Of a stretch of DNA of 8,676 bases, positions 1 through 6,427 are shown in pieces (position 1 is the stretch's first letter; every line of letters begins with the position of its first letter). Below the pieces are notes generated by a model. That model was given only the letters and a program-made list of their open reading frames with translations, did no database searches and was not told the origin of the DNA. The DNA comes from an uncultured Collinsella sp. (lineage in GTDB: Bacteria; Actinomycetota; Coriobacteriia; Coriobacteriales; Coriobacteriaceae). The stretch covers positions 1 to 8,676 of the forward strand of contig CABURG010000069.1 of NCBI GenBank assembly GCA_902493835.1, given 5' to 3'. A program made the position numbers and the translations under genes.

Positions 1-143
1 CTCTACAGTCCTGCGCAAGACGGAAAGCACATTAAGTGCTTTCCTTTGCGTGCGGAACTCGCGACAAACTTAATATATTTCGCCGCCCCTCTGCCAAGCT
101 CGGGAGACGACACGTTGATGTCTGCTTAACTCTGCTCGCTCAG
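1..143. other. intergenic region at the left edge, no gene seen
   Basis: Apart from the hairpin at 14-50, this stretch holds no supported coding sequence. It includes an AT-rich patch (67-80), unlike the flanking GC-rich DNA, that could belong to a promoter on either strand, but I could not find a convincing -35/-10 pair. Confidence 0.5.
14..50. terminator. strong hairpin, possible bidirectional terminator
   Basis: A perfect 9-bp inverted repeat (GGAAAGCAC at 22-30 with GTGCTTTCC at 36-44) has a 5-nt loop ATTAA. An outer 5-bp stem (CGCAA at 14-18 with TTGCG at 46-50) is separated from it by a small internal loop. It lies about 95 nt after the phosphatase stop. There is no clean U-run on either side (TTTCCTTT on the plus strand), so it could be a terminator for a gene left of the window, a barrier to 3' decay or another structured element. 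Confidence 0.5.
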
Positions 144-764
144 CTAATAACTTTGTTGAGGATCCACAATTTGTTGCAAGGTGAACTTGCATTGGGGCGT
201 ATCGTCCTCTTCTCGCGCATCGTCAAAATCGAAGATCATGATGGCGCAGTTGGGGAGTTTTGTTGGGAGCTTGAAGCCCTCTGGGGCTGCAGCCTTGATG
301 AATTGGCGGCTGGCGCTGCCGTGGCTTACTGCTAGGAGGGTTTCGATGCCCTCGGCGCCCATGAGATTGGTGAGGGTGGCTACCATGCGTTCTTGCAACG
401 CTTTGCTTCCCTCTCCTCCGAAGGGGACCAGGTCCTCGCCCGGATCCCAGACGTCGGTGGGAAGGGCATCGTGGGGACCTTCTTCGAAGGTGCCGTAGCA
501 GCGCTCGATGATGCCTTCGCAGGGCTCGACTGCTGCGTCCGGGCCGAGGAGCTCGCATGCGACGAGCTGAGCTGTGTCCATGGCTCGGCCTAAGGGTGAT
601 GAGGCCACTTTGTCGGGAACGACGTTGTGGGCTTTGAGCCATGCGGCTGCCATCCCGGCTTGCTGACGGCCCAAATCGGTGAGCGGTGAATCGCAGCGAC
701 CCTGGACGAGCTTTTTAACGTTGAATTCTGTCTGGCCGTGGCGGAGTAGGTATAGGCGCTTCAT
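144..764 (-). CDS. histidine phosphatase family protein (phosphoglycerate mutase-like)
   Basis: This 206-aa soluble protein has the histidine phosphatase fold. The phosphate pocket shows Arg8-His9 in LLRHGQTEFN, where His9 is the residue phosphorylated during catalysis, then Arg23 in QGRCDSPLTDLG, Arg60 in SSPLGRAMDTA, Glu87 in GIIERCYGTFEEG (probable proton donor) and the second histidine His148 in AVSHGS. The length and the PLTDLG segment are typical of the cofactor-dependent mutase-like phosphatases annotated as GpmB, CobC or broad-specificity phosphatases. The substrate cannot be read from the sequence. The acidic C-terminal stretch DFDDAREEDD is unremarkable. The ATG at 764 has AAGGGGAG close upstream. 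It follows the cation transporter gene by 39 nt and is likely the last gene of that transcript; I see no functional link between the two. Confidence 0.92.
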   Translation of the reverse strand: MKRLYLLRHGQTEFNVKKLVQGRCDSPLTDLGRQQAGMAAAWLKAHNVVPDKVASSPLGRAMDTAQLVACELLGPDAAVEPCEGIIERCYGTFEEGPHDALPTDVWDPGEDLVPFGGEGSKALQERMVATLTNLMGAEGIETLLAVSHGSASRQFIKAAAPEGFKLPTKLPNCAIMIFDFDDAREEDDTPQCKFTLQQIVDPQQSY

Positions 765-803
765 GCTCTCCCCTTCTGTATAACTTGCTTTACCGGCGCA
801 GCC

Positions 804-1958
804 CTACTCGTGGGTATGGCCTACGTAGTCTTCGTCGATCGTAATCTTGGCAATCGACTTGGGGTATTCCGATTCGACTCGTTGTGCCAGCGCGTGCTTT
901 ACGTCTTCGGCACTCATCTGCAGATCTGAGGGACGCACGCAGTCAAAGATCACGTTGGTGTGCGTAGGACCCGGCACGCAGCGAAGGTCGTGAATCGAAA
1001 GGCGGCTATCGATCTCCTGAGCCATTGCGTTAATGCGTAAACGCATGCTCGCCACCTTGGGGTCGTCGGTCACGATGGGGTCGTAATGGAGCGTGACAAT
1101 CATGCCGTCTTCGTTCCTAAACGCCTGCTCAATATTGTCGAGCGTGTCGTGACTTTCCATCGGGCTGGCTTCGGCCGCCATCTCGGCGTGAGCGCTTGCG
1201 AACTTCCTGCCCGGGCCGTAGTCGTGAACCATCAAATCGTGAACGCCCAAAACGCCGGGATAGCTCATGATCTTGTCTCGAATGTGCTTGACCAGCTTAG
1301 GATCGGGCGTCTGGCCCAAAAGCGGGCTCACCGTATCCTGGATGAGTTCAAAACCGCTCCAGCCAATATAGGCACCAACGGCAAGGCCGACCCAAGCGTC
1401 AAGATTGATGCCCGTCACCTGCGAAACAACTGCGCACGCCAGCACGGCACCCGTGGCAAGGACATCGTTCTTGGAATCCTGAGCCGTCGCATGCAGTGTC
1501 TCGGACTCGATACGGTCGCCGAGCTTTTGGTTGAGGGCCGCCATCCAGAGCTTTACGACCATCGAAAGCACTAGAACTGCCACCAGGGCAAGCGAGAACT
1601 CGACAGGTTCGGGGTGGATGACGCGCTCGACCGAGGACTTCACCAGCTCAACGCCAATCAGCAGCACGAGTGCCGCCACGACCAGACCCGAGAGATACTC
1701 GTAGCGACCGTGGCCGTAAGGATGCTCGGGGTCGGCCGGCTTGCTCGCCAGCTTAAAGCCCAGCACGCTCACGATATTCGAGCTGGCATCGGACAGGTTG
1801 TTCATGGCATCCGCAACAATCGAAACCGATCCCGAAACCACACCAATTGCACCCTTCGCAGCACAAAGCGCAACATTGGCGACAATACACACCATGCCCG
1901 CTAACGTGCCCACACGCGCACGATCGCCCTGTGCGCGCCCAACAATCCACTCGACCAT
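804..1958 (-). CDS. cation diffusion facilitator, probable Mn2+ exporter (MntE-like metal site)
   Basis: This 384-aa inner-membrane protein belongs to the CDF family of proton-coupled divalent-metal exporters. About six membrane segments are visible (roughly 17-39, 42-64, 90-108, 122-143, 165-183, 187-207). The metal site reads Asn53-xxx-Asp57 in segment 2 (ADAMNNLSDA) and Asp161-xxx-Asp165 before segment 5 (QDSKNDVLATG). An Asn-Asp-Asp-Asp set is the one described for MntE-type manganese CDFs, whereas zinc exporters such as CzcD use His-Asp-His-Asp. HPYGHGRYEY (79-88) is typical of the family. A cytoplasmic dimerisation domain (about 212-295) is followed by about 90 further residues that look like a second copy of it, ending in HTHE. 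GGGGGCGGA upstream can serve as ribosome site. The gene is probably co-transcribed with the phosphatase gene that follows after 39 nt. Metal specificity is inferred from residues only. Confidence 0.88.
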   Translation of the reverse strand: MVEWIVGRAQGDRARVGTLAGMVCIVANVALCAAKGAIGVVSGSVSIVADAMNNLSDASSNIVSVLGFKLASKPADPEHPYGHGRYEYLSGLVVAALVLLIGVELVKSSVERVIHPEPVEFSLALVAVLVLSMVVKLWMAALNQKLGDRIESETLHATAQDSKNDVLATGAVLACAVVSQVTGINLDAWVGLAVGAYIGWSGFELIQDTVSPLLGQTPDPKLVKHIRDKIMSYPGVLGVHDLMVHDYGPGRKFASAHAEMAAEASPMESHDTLDNIEQAFRNEDGMIVTLHYDPIVTDDPKVASMRLRINAMAQEIDSRLSIHDLRCVPGPTHTNVIFDCVRPSDLQMSAEDVKHALAQRVESEYPKSIAKITIDEDYVGHTHE

Positions 1959-2005
1959 CTACATCCGCCCCCACGGTACTACCTATATATCTATTGCTCA
2001 AACGG

Positions 2006-2032
2006 ATTGTAGTGTAGCCACTTTGTCCTCAA
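2006..2032 (-). promoter_or_regulatory. possible promoter of the cation transporter gene
   Basis: On the minus strand TTGAGG (2027-2032) and TACAAT (2006-2011) resemble -35 and -10 hexamers, but the spacer is only 15 nt, shorter than the usual 17. An AT-rich stretch (1982-1994) follows. The site lies just after the putative terminator and about 50 nt before the start codon at 1958. The match is modest and the call tentative. Confidence 0.3.
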
Positions 2033-2035
2033 GAT

Positions 2036-2069
2036 ACAAAAGGCCGCAGCCCACACGAGCCACGGCCTT
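2036..2069 (-). terminator. probable intrinsic terminator after the EIIC gene
   Basis: A perfect 7-bp GC-rich inverted repeat (AAGGCCG at 2040-2046 with CGGCCTT at 2063-2069) is followed on the minus strand by TTTTGTAT. It lies about 40 nt after the EIIC stop and before the next gene, where a transcript from the fatty-acid operon should end. The 16-nt loop is long and the U-run short, so efficiency is uncertain. Confidence 0.6.
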
Positions 2070-2075
2070 GGAACA

Positions 2076-2100
2076 CGACAAAGGGATCGTCCTTTTGTCG
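2076..2100. repeat. palindromic element downstream of the EIIC gene
   Basis: Two 11-nt arms (2076-2086 and 2090-2100) pair around a TCG loop. Pairing is complete with one G-U on a plus-strand transcript and has one A-C mismatch on a minus-strand transcript. It starts 7 nt after the EIIC stop. There is no U-run on the minus-strand side, so it is weak as an intrinsic terminator. Its core (GACAAAGGGA then GTCC then TTGTC) matches the element at 3338-3368, so the EIIC gene is flanked by two members of one repeat family. Confidence 0.6.
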
Positions 2101-2107
2101 CACAGGT

Positions 2108-3346
2108 TTATGCGCTTACTTCAGCAGCGCTCGCCACTGTTTCGGGCGAATCGCCTCCGTCCCCCGTCGCCTGTCCCTTCGCCGGCACCACGCCAAAGCA
2201 GTAGCTCAGCGCCGCAGACACCGCAAATGCCGTACCGCCGGCAGCGCAGCACCACAGCAGGTTCGGGATGCCGCCCGTGGCAAAGCCAATGACCATGAGG
2301 ACATTCGTCATGCCGATGGTATAGGCCGTAACGTGGCCCACGGCCGCAACAAGGCCTCCGACGGCGCCGCCAATGGCCATGCACGTCAGGCACCTGCCAT
2401 ATTTAAAGCCGCAACCGTACAGCGCCGGCTCGCTTACGCCGCCAAGAACACCCGAGATTGAATAGCCCAGCATGAGCGTCTTCTCGTCCTTATCCGCAAC
2501 GCGGAGCGACGCGCCGAAGGGCATGCCCCAAACGGCAAACGTTGCCATCGTCGCGGCGATCAGGATGCACGAATCCGTTCCCACACTCATAAACTGCGCA
2601 TAGGCGAGCGATAGGACAACGTTGCTGACGCCCGCGATCTTAAGGAACTCCCAGCCCGCGGCAAGCCCCATGAGCGTGAACAGCGACACGATGCCACCGG
2701 AATTGCCAAGCATAAACATAAGCTGGCCCAACAGCATGCCCAAATAGCTGCCCGCCGGCGCCGTAATACACAGCGAAACCGGAACCATAACAAGCATGGT
2801 CGCAAACGGAACAAACGAAAACGCCACGGCCTTAGGGATAACGCGCTGAAAGAAACACTCCACTTGCCAAAGCACGGGTACCGAGATGAGAATCGGAATA
2901 ACAGTCGTCGTGTAATCGTTGACCGGCGCGGGAAGCAGGCCATACACGGAAGTCATCGATGCCCCCGTCGTCGATGCGGCATCGACGAGCTTAAGCAGAT
3001 CGGGCGCAATCAATACGCCGCCCAGCATCATGCCCAGCTGCTCCGAGCAACCGAGCTGGCGGGCGGCCGCCCAACCAAGATAAATGGGCAAAAAGTAGTA
3101 ACCGGCGTTATAGAGCCAACTGTAGAACAGGCGATAGATATCGGAATCGGCAGACCACAGGCCCAGCATGCCTTCGCCCATAATGACGGCGACGGTGCGG
3201 AACAACGCCGCGCAGACAATAAACGGCAGCGCCGACATCATGCTTTTGGACAGATAATCCACCACAGCCATGGCGTTTGATGAGACCGTCGTTGTAAACG
3301 AGGTGTTAGAAACTTGTGACACAGGAACCCTTTCCCAATGTGACAT
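2108..3346 (-). CDS. PTS sugar transporter EIIC, glucose/beta-glucoside class, without EIIB or EIIA
   Basis: This is a 412-aa polytopic membrane protein with about nine or ten hydrophobic segments. It resembles the EIIC domain of the glucose/beta-glucoside PTS superfamily: NDYTTTVIPILISV (143-156), FFQRVIPKAV (165-174), and the signature GGVSEPALYGCGFKYGR (302-318), equivalent to the G-I-T-E-P-A-I-Y-G motif with Glu306. In the family EIIC forms the sugar channel and EIIB phosphorylates the substrate. There is no EIIB cysteine motif or EIIA histidine domain; the C-terminal 25 residues are hydrophilic and Ala/Ser-rich. The family GLHWG-type histidine motif is replaced by AAGWEFLKI (229-237), so substrate or mechanism may differ. 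The ATG at 3346 is preferred for its AAGGGA ribosome site; ATG at 3271 (Met26) lacks one but would remove an odd non-membrane leader. The gene begins 16 nt after accDA and is probably co-transcribed with it. Substrate unknown. Confidence 0.8.
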   Translation of the reverse strand: MSHWERVPVSQVSNTSFTTTVSSNAMAVVDYLSKSMMSALPFIVCAALFRTVAVIMGEGMLGLWSADSDIYRLFYSWLYNAGYYFLPIYLGWAAARQLGCSEQLGMMLGGVLIAPDLLKLVDAASTTGASMTSVYGLLPAPVNDYTTTVIPILISVPVLWQVECFFQRVIPKAVAFSFVPFATMLVMVPVSLCITAPAGSYLGMLLGQLMFMLGNSGGIVSLFTLMGLAAGWEFLKIAGVSNVVLSLAYAQFMSVGTDSCILIAATMATFAVWGMPFGASLRVADKDEKTLMLGYSISGVLGGVSEPALYGCGFKYGRCLTCMAIGGAVGGLVAAVGHVTAYTIGMTNVLMVIGFATGGIPNLLWCCAAGGTAFAVSAALSYCFGVVPAKGQATGDGGDSPETVASAAEVSA

Positions 3347-3368
3347 GCGGACTGTCCCTTTGTCACAT
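3338..3368 (-). repeat. palindromic element spanning the accDA stop and the EIIC start
   Basis: An 8-bp perfect inverted repeat (ATGTGACA at 3338-3345 with TGTCACAT at 3361-3368) encloses a 15-nt loop. In the minus-strand transcript the first arm contains the TGA stop of accDA. The loop shows AAGGGA (3355-3360), a good ribosome site 8 nt before the ATG at 3346, and the start codon sits at the loop/stem junction. The same core (GACAAAGGGA, then GTCC, then TGTC) recurs at 2076-2100 beyond the other end of the EIIC gene. A third TGTGACA lies at 3315-3321. It looks like a dispersed palindromic repeat with a partly decayed second arm. Confidence 0.6.
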
Positions 3369-5087
3369 CGTGCGATACTGACCGATTGCGCGGTACTTTT
3401 CGTAGCGGAGGTTTGTGAGGGTCGCGTCGTCGAGCCGCCCAAGCGTATCGAAGGCATCAAATGCCGAGGACATGACGGCGCCGGCGATCTCCTCATGCGA
3501 CAGACCTCTATCGTCAACAATGCCGTCGATGATACCGAGCGCCAACAGATCGGGAGCCGTGAGCTTAAGCGCCTCGGCGGCCTCATTCGCGCGCTCGGTA
3601 TCCTTCCACAGAATCGACGCACAGGCCTCGGGGCTCACGACCGAATAGGCCGAGCTCGAGAGCATCAGGATGCGGTCGGCCACGGACAGCGCCAGCGCGC
3701 CACCAGAGCCGCCCTCGCCTGTTACCACCGAGACAATCGGCGTCTTAAGGCCGCTCATCTCCATGAGATTCTGGGCGATAGCCTCGCCCTGACCGCGTTC
3801 CTCGGCACCGATGCCGCAAAACGCGCCCGAAGTATCGACCAGGCACAGAACCGGCCGACCAAACTTTTCGGCTTGGCGCATCAGGCGACGCGCTTTACGG
3901 TAGCCCTCGGGATGCGCCATGCCAAAGTTGCGGCGCATACGCTCTTTGGTCGTGGTGCCGCGCTCGATGGCGATGACCGTTACGGGGCGCCCGTCCTTCC
4001 AGCCAATGCCAGCCACCACAGCGGCGTCGTCGCCAAAGTAACGGTCGCCGTGCAGCTCCACAAATCCATCCAGGCCCAGCGAGATCACCTCGCCCGCCGT
4101 GGCGCGATCTGCCGAGCGGGTCTGCTTGACAATCTCGAGCGCGGTTTTTGGCGCCGCCGCGCGCTTGAACAAGTGCCCCAGCTTTTTGCCGCGGCGACCC
4201 GTATGCACGATCTCATGCGGTGCCCCCAAGCCGGGCGCGTGCCCTTCGTGCAGCGCCAGCAGCTCGCCTACCGTGAGCGCAATCTCGCCGCGCGGAACAA
4301 CGGCATCGCAAAAGCCGTGCTCCAGCAAAAACTCGGAGCGCTGGAATCCCTTGGGCAGGCGCTTGTGCATGTTCTGCTCGATCACGCGCGGGCCGGCAAA
4401 TGCCGTCAGGGCATCGGGCTCGGCCAGGATAATGTCGCCCTCCATGGCGAAGCTCGCGGTTACGCCTCCGGTCGTGGGGTCGGTGAGCACCGTGATATAC
4501 AGGCCGCCCGCCTCGCTGTGGCGCCTAACCGCCGCAGAAATCTTGGCCATCTGCATAAGCGATGTCACGCCCTCTTGCATGCGCGCACCGCCCGAAACGG
4601 TAAAGCCGACAACTGGCAATCCCAGCTCGGTCGCACGCTCAAATGTGCGACAGATCTTCTCGCCCACCACGGAACCCATCGAGCCCATCATAAAGTTGGC
4701 GTCCATAAAGAAGAACGCGGTATCGCAACCGCAGATTTTGCCCCTGCCGCACACAACGGCGTCGCGCTCGCCCGAACGCTCGCTCACGCTCTTGAGCTTG
4801 TCGGCATAGCCGGGAAACGAGAGGAAATCCTCCGACGCCAGATTAGCATCCCATTCCTCAAACGTGCCCTCGTCGACCGTCATGCGCATGCGCGTACGAC
4901 CGCTCACGCGGAAGTGTTTGCCGCAACGAGGGCAGACCTCGAGGTTGTCGTGTAGGCGTGCCTCATCGATCACACGGCGGCACTCCGGGCACTTGATAAA
5001 CACGTGGCGCGCGGGAAACTCGGCGCACGACTCGGTTATCGGCCCCTCAAGGACATTGACCGTCTTCGCTTTTCTATTCATCAGCAT
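3363..5087 (-). CDS. accDA: acetyl-CoA carboxylase carboxyltransferase, fused beta-alpha subunits (AccD-AccA)
   Basis: This 574-aa protein joins the two carboxyltransferase subunits, which transfer the carboxyl group from biotin to acetyl-CoA to form malonyl-CoA. Residues about 1-285 are AccD: a four-cysteine zinc ribbon (Cys33, Cys36, Cys52, Cys55), then SGGARMQEG (165-173) and LTDPTTGGVTASFAMEGDI (201-219). A basic linker (about 285-312) leads into AccA: ELHGDRYFGDD (344-354), NFGMAHPEGYRKARRLM (387-403), DTSGAFCGIGAEERGQGEA (418-436) and the oxyanion-type GEGGSGGALA (457-466). No stop or frameshift separates the halves. The AccA part is the short Firmicutes-like form without the long E. 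coli N-terminal extension. The start overlaps accC by 14 nt (ATG at 5087) or 8 nt (ATG at 5081); only a weak GGGG lies upstream, so expression probably depends on coupling to accC. In most bacteria these are separate genes. Confidence 0.95.
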   Translation of the reverse strand: MLMNRKAKTVNVLEGPITESCAEFPARHVFIKCPECRRVIDEARLHDNLEVCPRCGKHFRVSGRTRMRMTVDEGTFEEWDANLASEDFLSFPGYADKLKSVSERSGERDAVVCGRGKICGCDTAFFFMDANFMMGSMGSVVGEKICRTFERATELGLPVVGFTVSGGARMQEGVTSLMQMAKISAAVRRHSEAGGLYITVLTDPTTGGVTASFAMEGDIILAEPDALTAFAGPRVIEQNMHKRLPKGFQRSEFLLEHGFCDAVVPRGEIALTVGELLALHEGHAPGLGAPHEIVHTGRRGKKLGHLFKRAAAPKTALEIVKQTRSADRATAGEVISLGLDGFVELHGDRYFGDDAAVVAGIGWKDGRPVTVIAIERGTTTKERMRRNFGMAHPEGYRKARRLMRQAEKFGRPVLCLVDTSGAFCGIGAEERGQGEAIAQNLMEMSGLKTPIVSVVTGEGGSGGALALSVADRILMLSSSAYSVVSPEACASILWKDTERANEAAEALKLTAPDLLALGIIDGIVDDRGLSHEEIAGAVMSSAFDAFDTLGRLDDATLTNLRYEKYRAIGQYRTM

Positions 5088-6417
5088 AGAGATGCCCCAT
5101 CAGATCGGTGTGATACATGCCCGAAAAGAACTCGTCGTTTGCCAGCACGTCGAGCTGAAGCTCGCTGTTTTCGCTCACGCCCTCAATCACGAGCTCGCCC
5201 AGGGCCGAGCGCATCTTGCGAATGGCGCCGTCACGCGTGGGCGCACACACGATGAGCTTGCCGAGCATGGAGTCGTAGTACGGCGGAACTGTCGCACCGG
5301 TAAACATGGCGGAATCCCAGCGCACGCGCGGACCACCCGGCACACGCAACGCGGTGACCGTTCCGCATGACGGCAGAAAGTCCGGCGTCTCGGCATTGAT
5401 GCGGCACTCCATGGCGTGGTTGCGGACCGGCATGTCCTCCTGCTCAAAGGGCAGAGGCTGGCCGGCTGCCACGCGCAGCTGCCACTTGACCAGGTCGGTA
5501 TCGGTCACAAACTCCGTAACCGGATGCTCCACCTGCAAGCGCGTGTTCATTTCCATAAAGTAGAAATTGCCGTCGTCCGAATACAGGAACTCGATGGTAC
5601 CGGCTCCTTCGTAGCCGACGGCACGAGCCAGGTCACGCGCTGCCTTGTGCATGCGGGCACGAATGTCGTCGTGTCCGTCGAGGCACGGCGCGGGGCTCTC
5701 CTCGATCAGCTTTTGGTTGCGGCGCTGCACCGAGCACTCGCGCTCGCCGAGCGAAAACACACGGCCCTGCTTATCGGCCATAATCTGCACCTCGACGTGG
5801 TGCGCCGGCGCGACGAACTTCTCCATGTAGCACTCGCCGTCGCCAAAAACGGCCTCTCCCTCGGCGCGCGCTTCAATAAAGGCCTTTGCCGCATCTTCCA
5901 CGCGCTCGACCTTGCGAATGCCGCGACCGCCACCGCCGGCGCGTGCCTTAATAAGCACGGGGCAGCCAATGCGCTCGGCCTCGGCTGTTGCCTCCTCGGG
6001 ACTTTTGAGCAAATCGCAGCCCGGCACGATGGGCACGCCCGCCGCGGCAGCCGTTCGACGTGCGGCGTCCTTGTCACCCATGCTGTCGATGACCTCGGCC
6101 GAGGGGCCGACAAACGCCAGGCCATACTTGTCGCAGTCGCGCACGAAGCTCGCCTTCTCGGAGAAAAAGCCATAGCCGGGATGAATTGCCTTAGCTCCCG
6201 ACTTTACGGCACAGGTGAGCACAGCATCGTCGTTGAGGTAGCTCTCGGCAAGACGCGGGCCGCCGATGCAATACGCCTCGTCGGCAAGCTGCACGTGCAG
6301 CGCGTCCGCATCGGCCGTGGAATAAACGGCGACGGTCTTGATGCCCATATCGCGGCACGCACGGATAACACGGACCGCGACTTCGCCGCGGTTGGCGATG
6401 AGCACTTTGTCGAACAT
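5074..6417 (-). CDS. accC: biotin carboxylase subunit of acetyl-CoA carboxylase (AccC)
   Basis: AccC uses ATP and bicarbonate to carboxylate biotin on AccB. The 447-aa product matches the usual length. The N-terminal domain begins FDKVLIANRGEVAVRVIRA. The ATP-grasp part shows Lys116, Lys158 and the glycine loop ARAGGGGRGIRKV (158-170). The metal and catalytic segment EMNTRLQVEHPVTEFVT (289-305) includes Glu289 and Arg293, and ECRINAE (337-343) contains Arg339. All expected active-site residues are present. The start ATG has an AAGGAAGG ribosome site that overlaps the fabZ TAA stop, 10 nt upstream. The reading frame is open further upstream, but that part overlaps fabZ and looks like low-complexity Arg-rich shadow. 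The 3' end overlaps the start of the accD-accA gene. Confidence 0.97.
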   Translation of the reverse strand: MFDKVLIANRGEVAVRVIRACRDMGIKTVAVYSTADADALHVQLADEAYCIGGPRLAESYLNDDAVLTCAVKSGAKAIHPGYGFFSEKASFVRDCDKYGLAFVGPSAEVIDSMGDKDAARRTAAAAGVPIVPGCDLLKSPEEATAEAERIGCPVLIKARAGGGGRGIRKVERVEDAAKAFIEARAEGEAVFGDGECYMEKFVAPAHHVEVQIMADKQGRVFSLGERECSVQRRNQKLIEESPAPCLDGHDDIRARMHKAARDLARAVGYEGAGTIEFLYSDDGNFYFMEMNTRLQVEHPVTEFVTDTDLVKWQLRVAAGQPLPFEQEDMPVRNHAMECRINAETPDFLPSCGTVTALRVPGGPRVRWDSAMFTGATVPPYYDSMLGKLIVCAPTRDGAIRKMRSALGELVIEGVSENSELQLDVLANDEFFSGMYHTDLMGHLYADE

Positions 6418-6427
6418 GAAGCCTTCC

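Noticed and set aside
1..143. Possible riboswitch or small gene at the left edge
   Set aside because: Apart from the hairpin at 14-50, no conserved riboswitch core, tRNA cloverleaf or coding frame with a ribosome site could be recognised.
3347..3622. Upstream extension of the EIIC frame into accDA
   Set aside because: It overlaps the AccA C-terminal coding region in another frame and is not membrane-like; the ATG at 3346 has a ribosome site just after the accDA stop.
3810..3840. DTSGAFCG in the AccA half instead of the textbook DTPGAYPG
   Set aside because: As I recall, short Firmicutes/clostridial AccA proteins vary in this way, and the following GAEERGQGEA is intact, so it is not evidence of an inactive enzyme.
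3270..4955. Long open frame of 561 codons on the plus strand, antisense to accDA
   Set aside because: It lies opposite a gene with a complete set of carboxyltransferase motifs. Its product is rich in Arg, His, Ala and Gly with no recognisable motif, as expected for the antisense shadow of GC-rich coding DNA.
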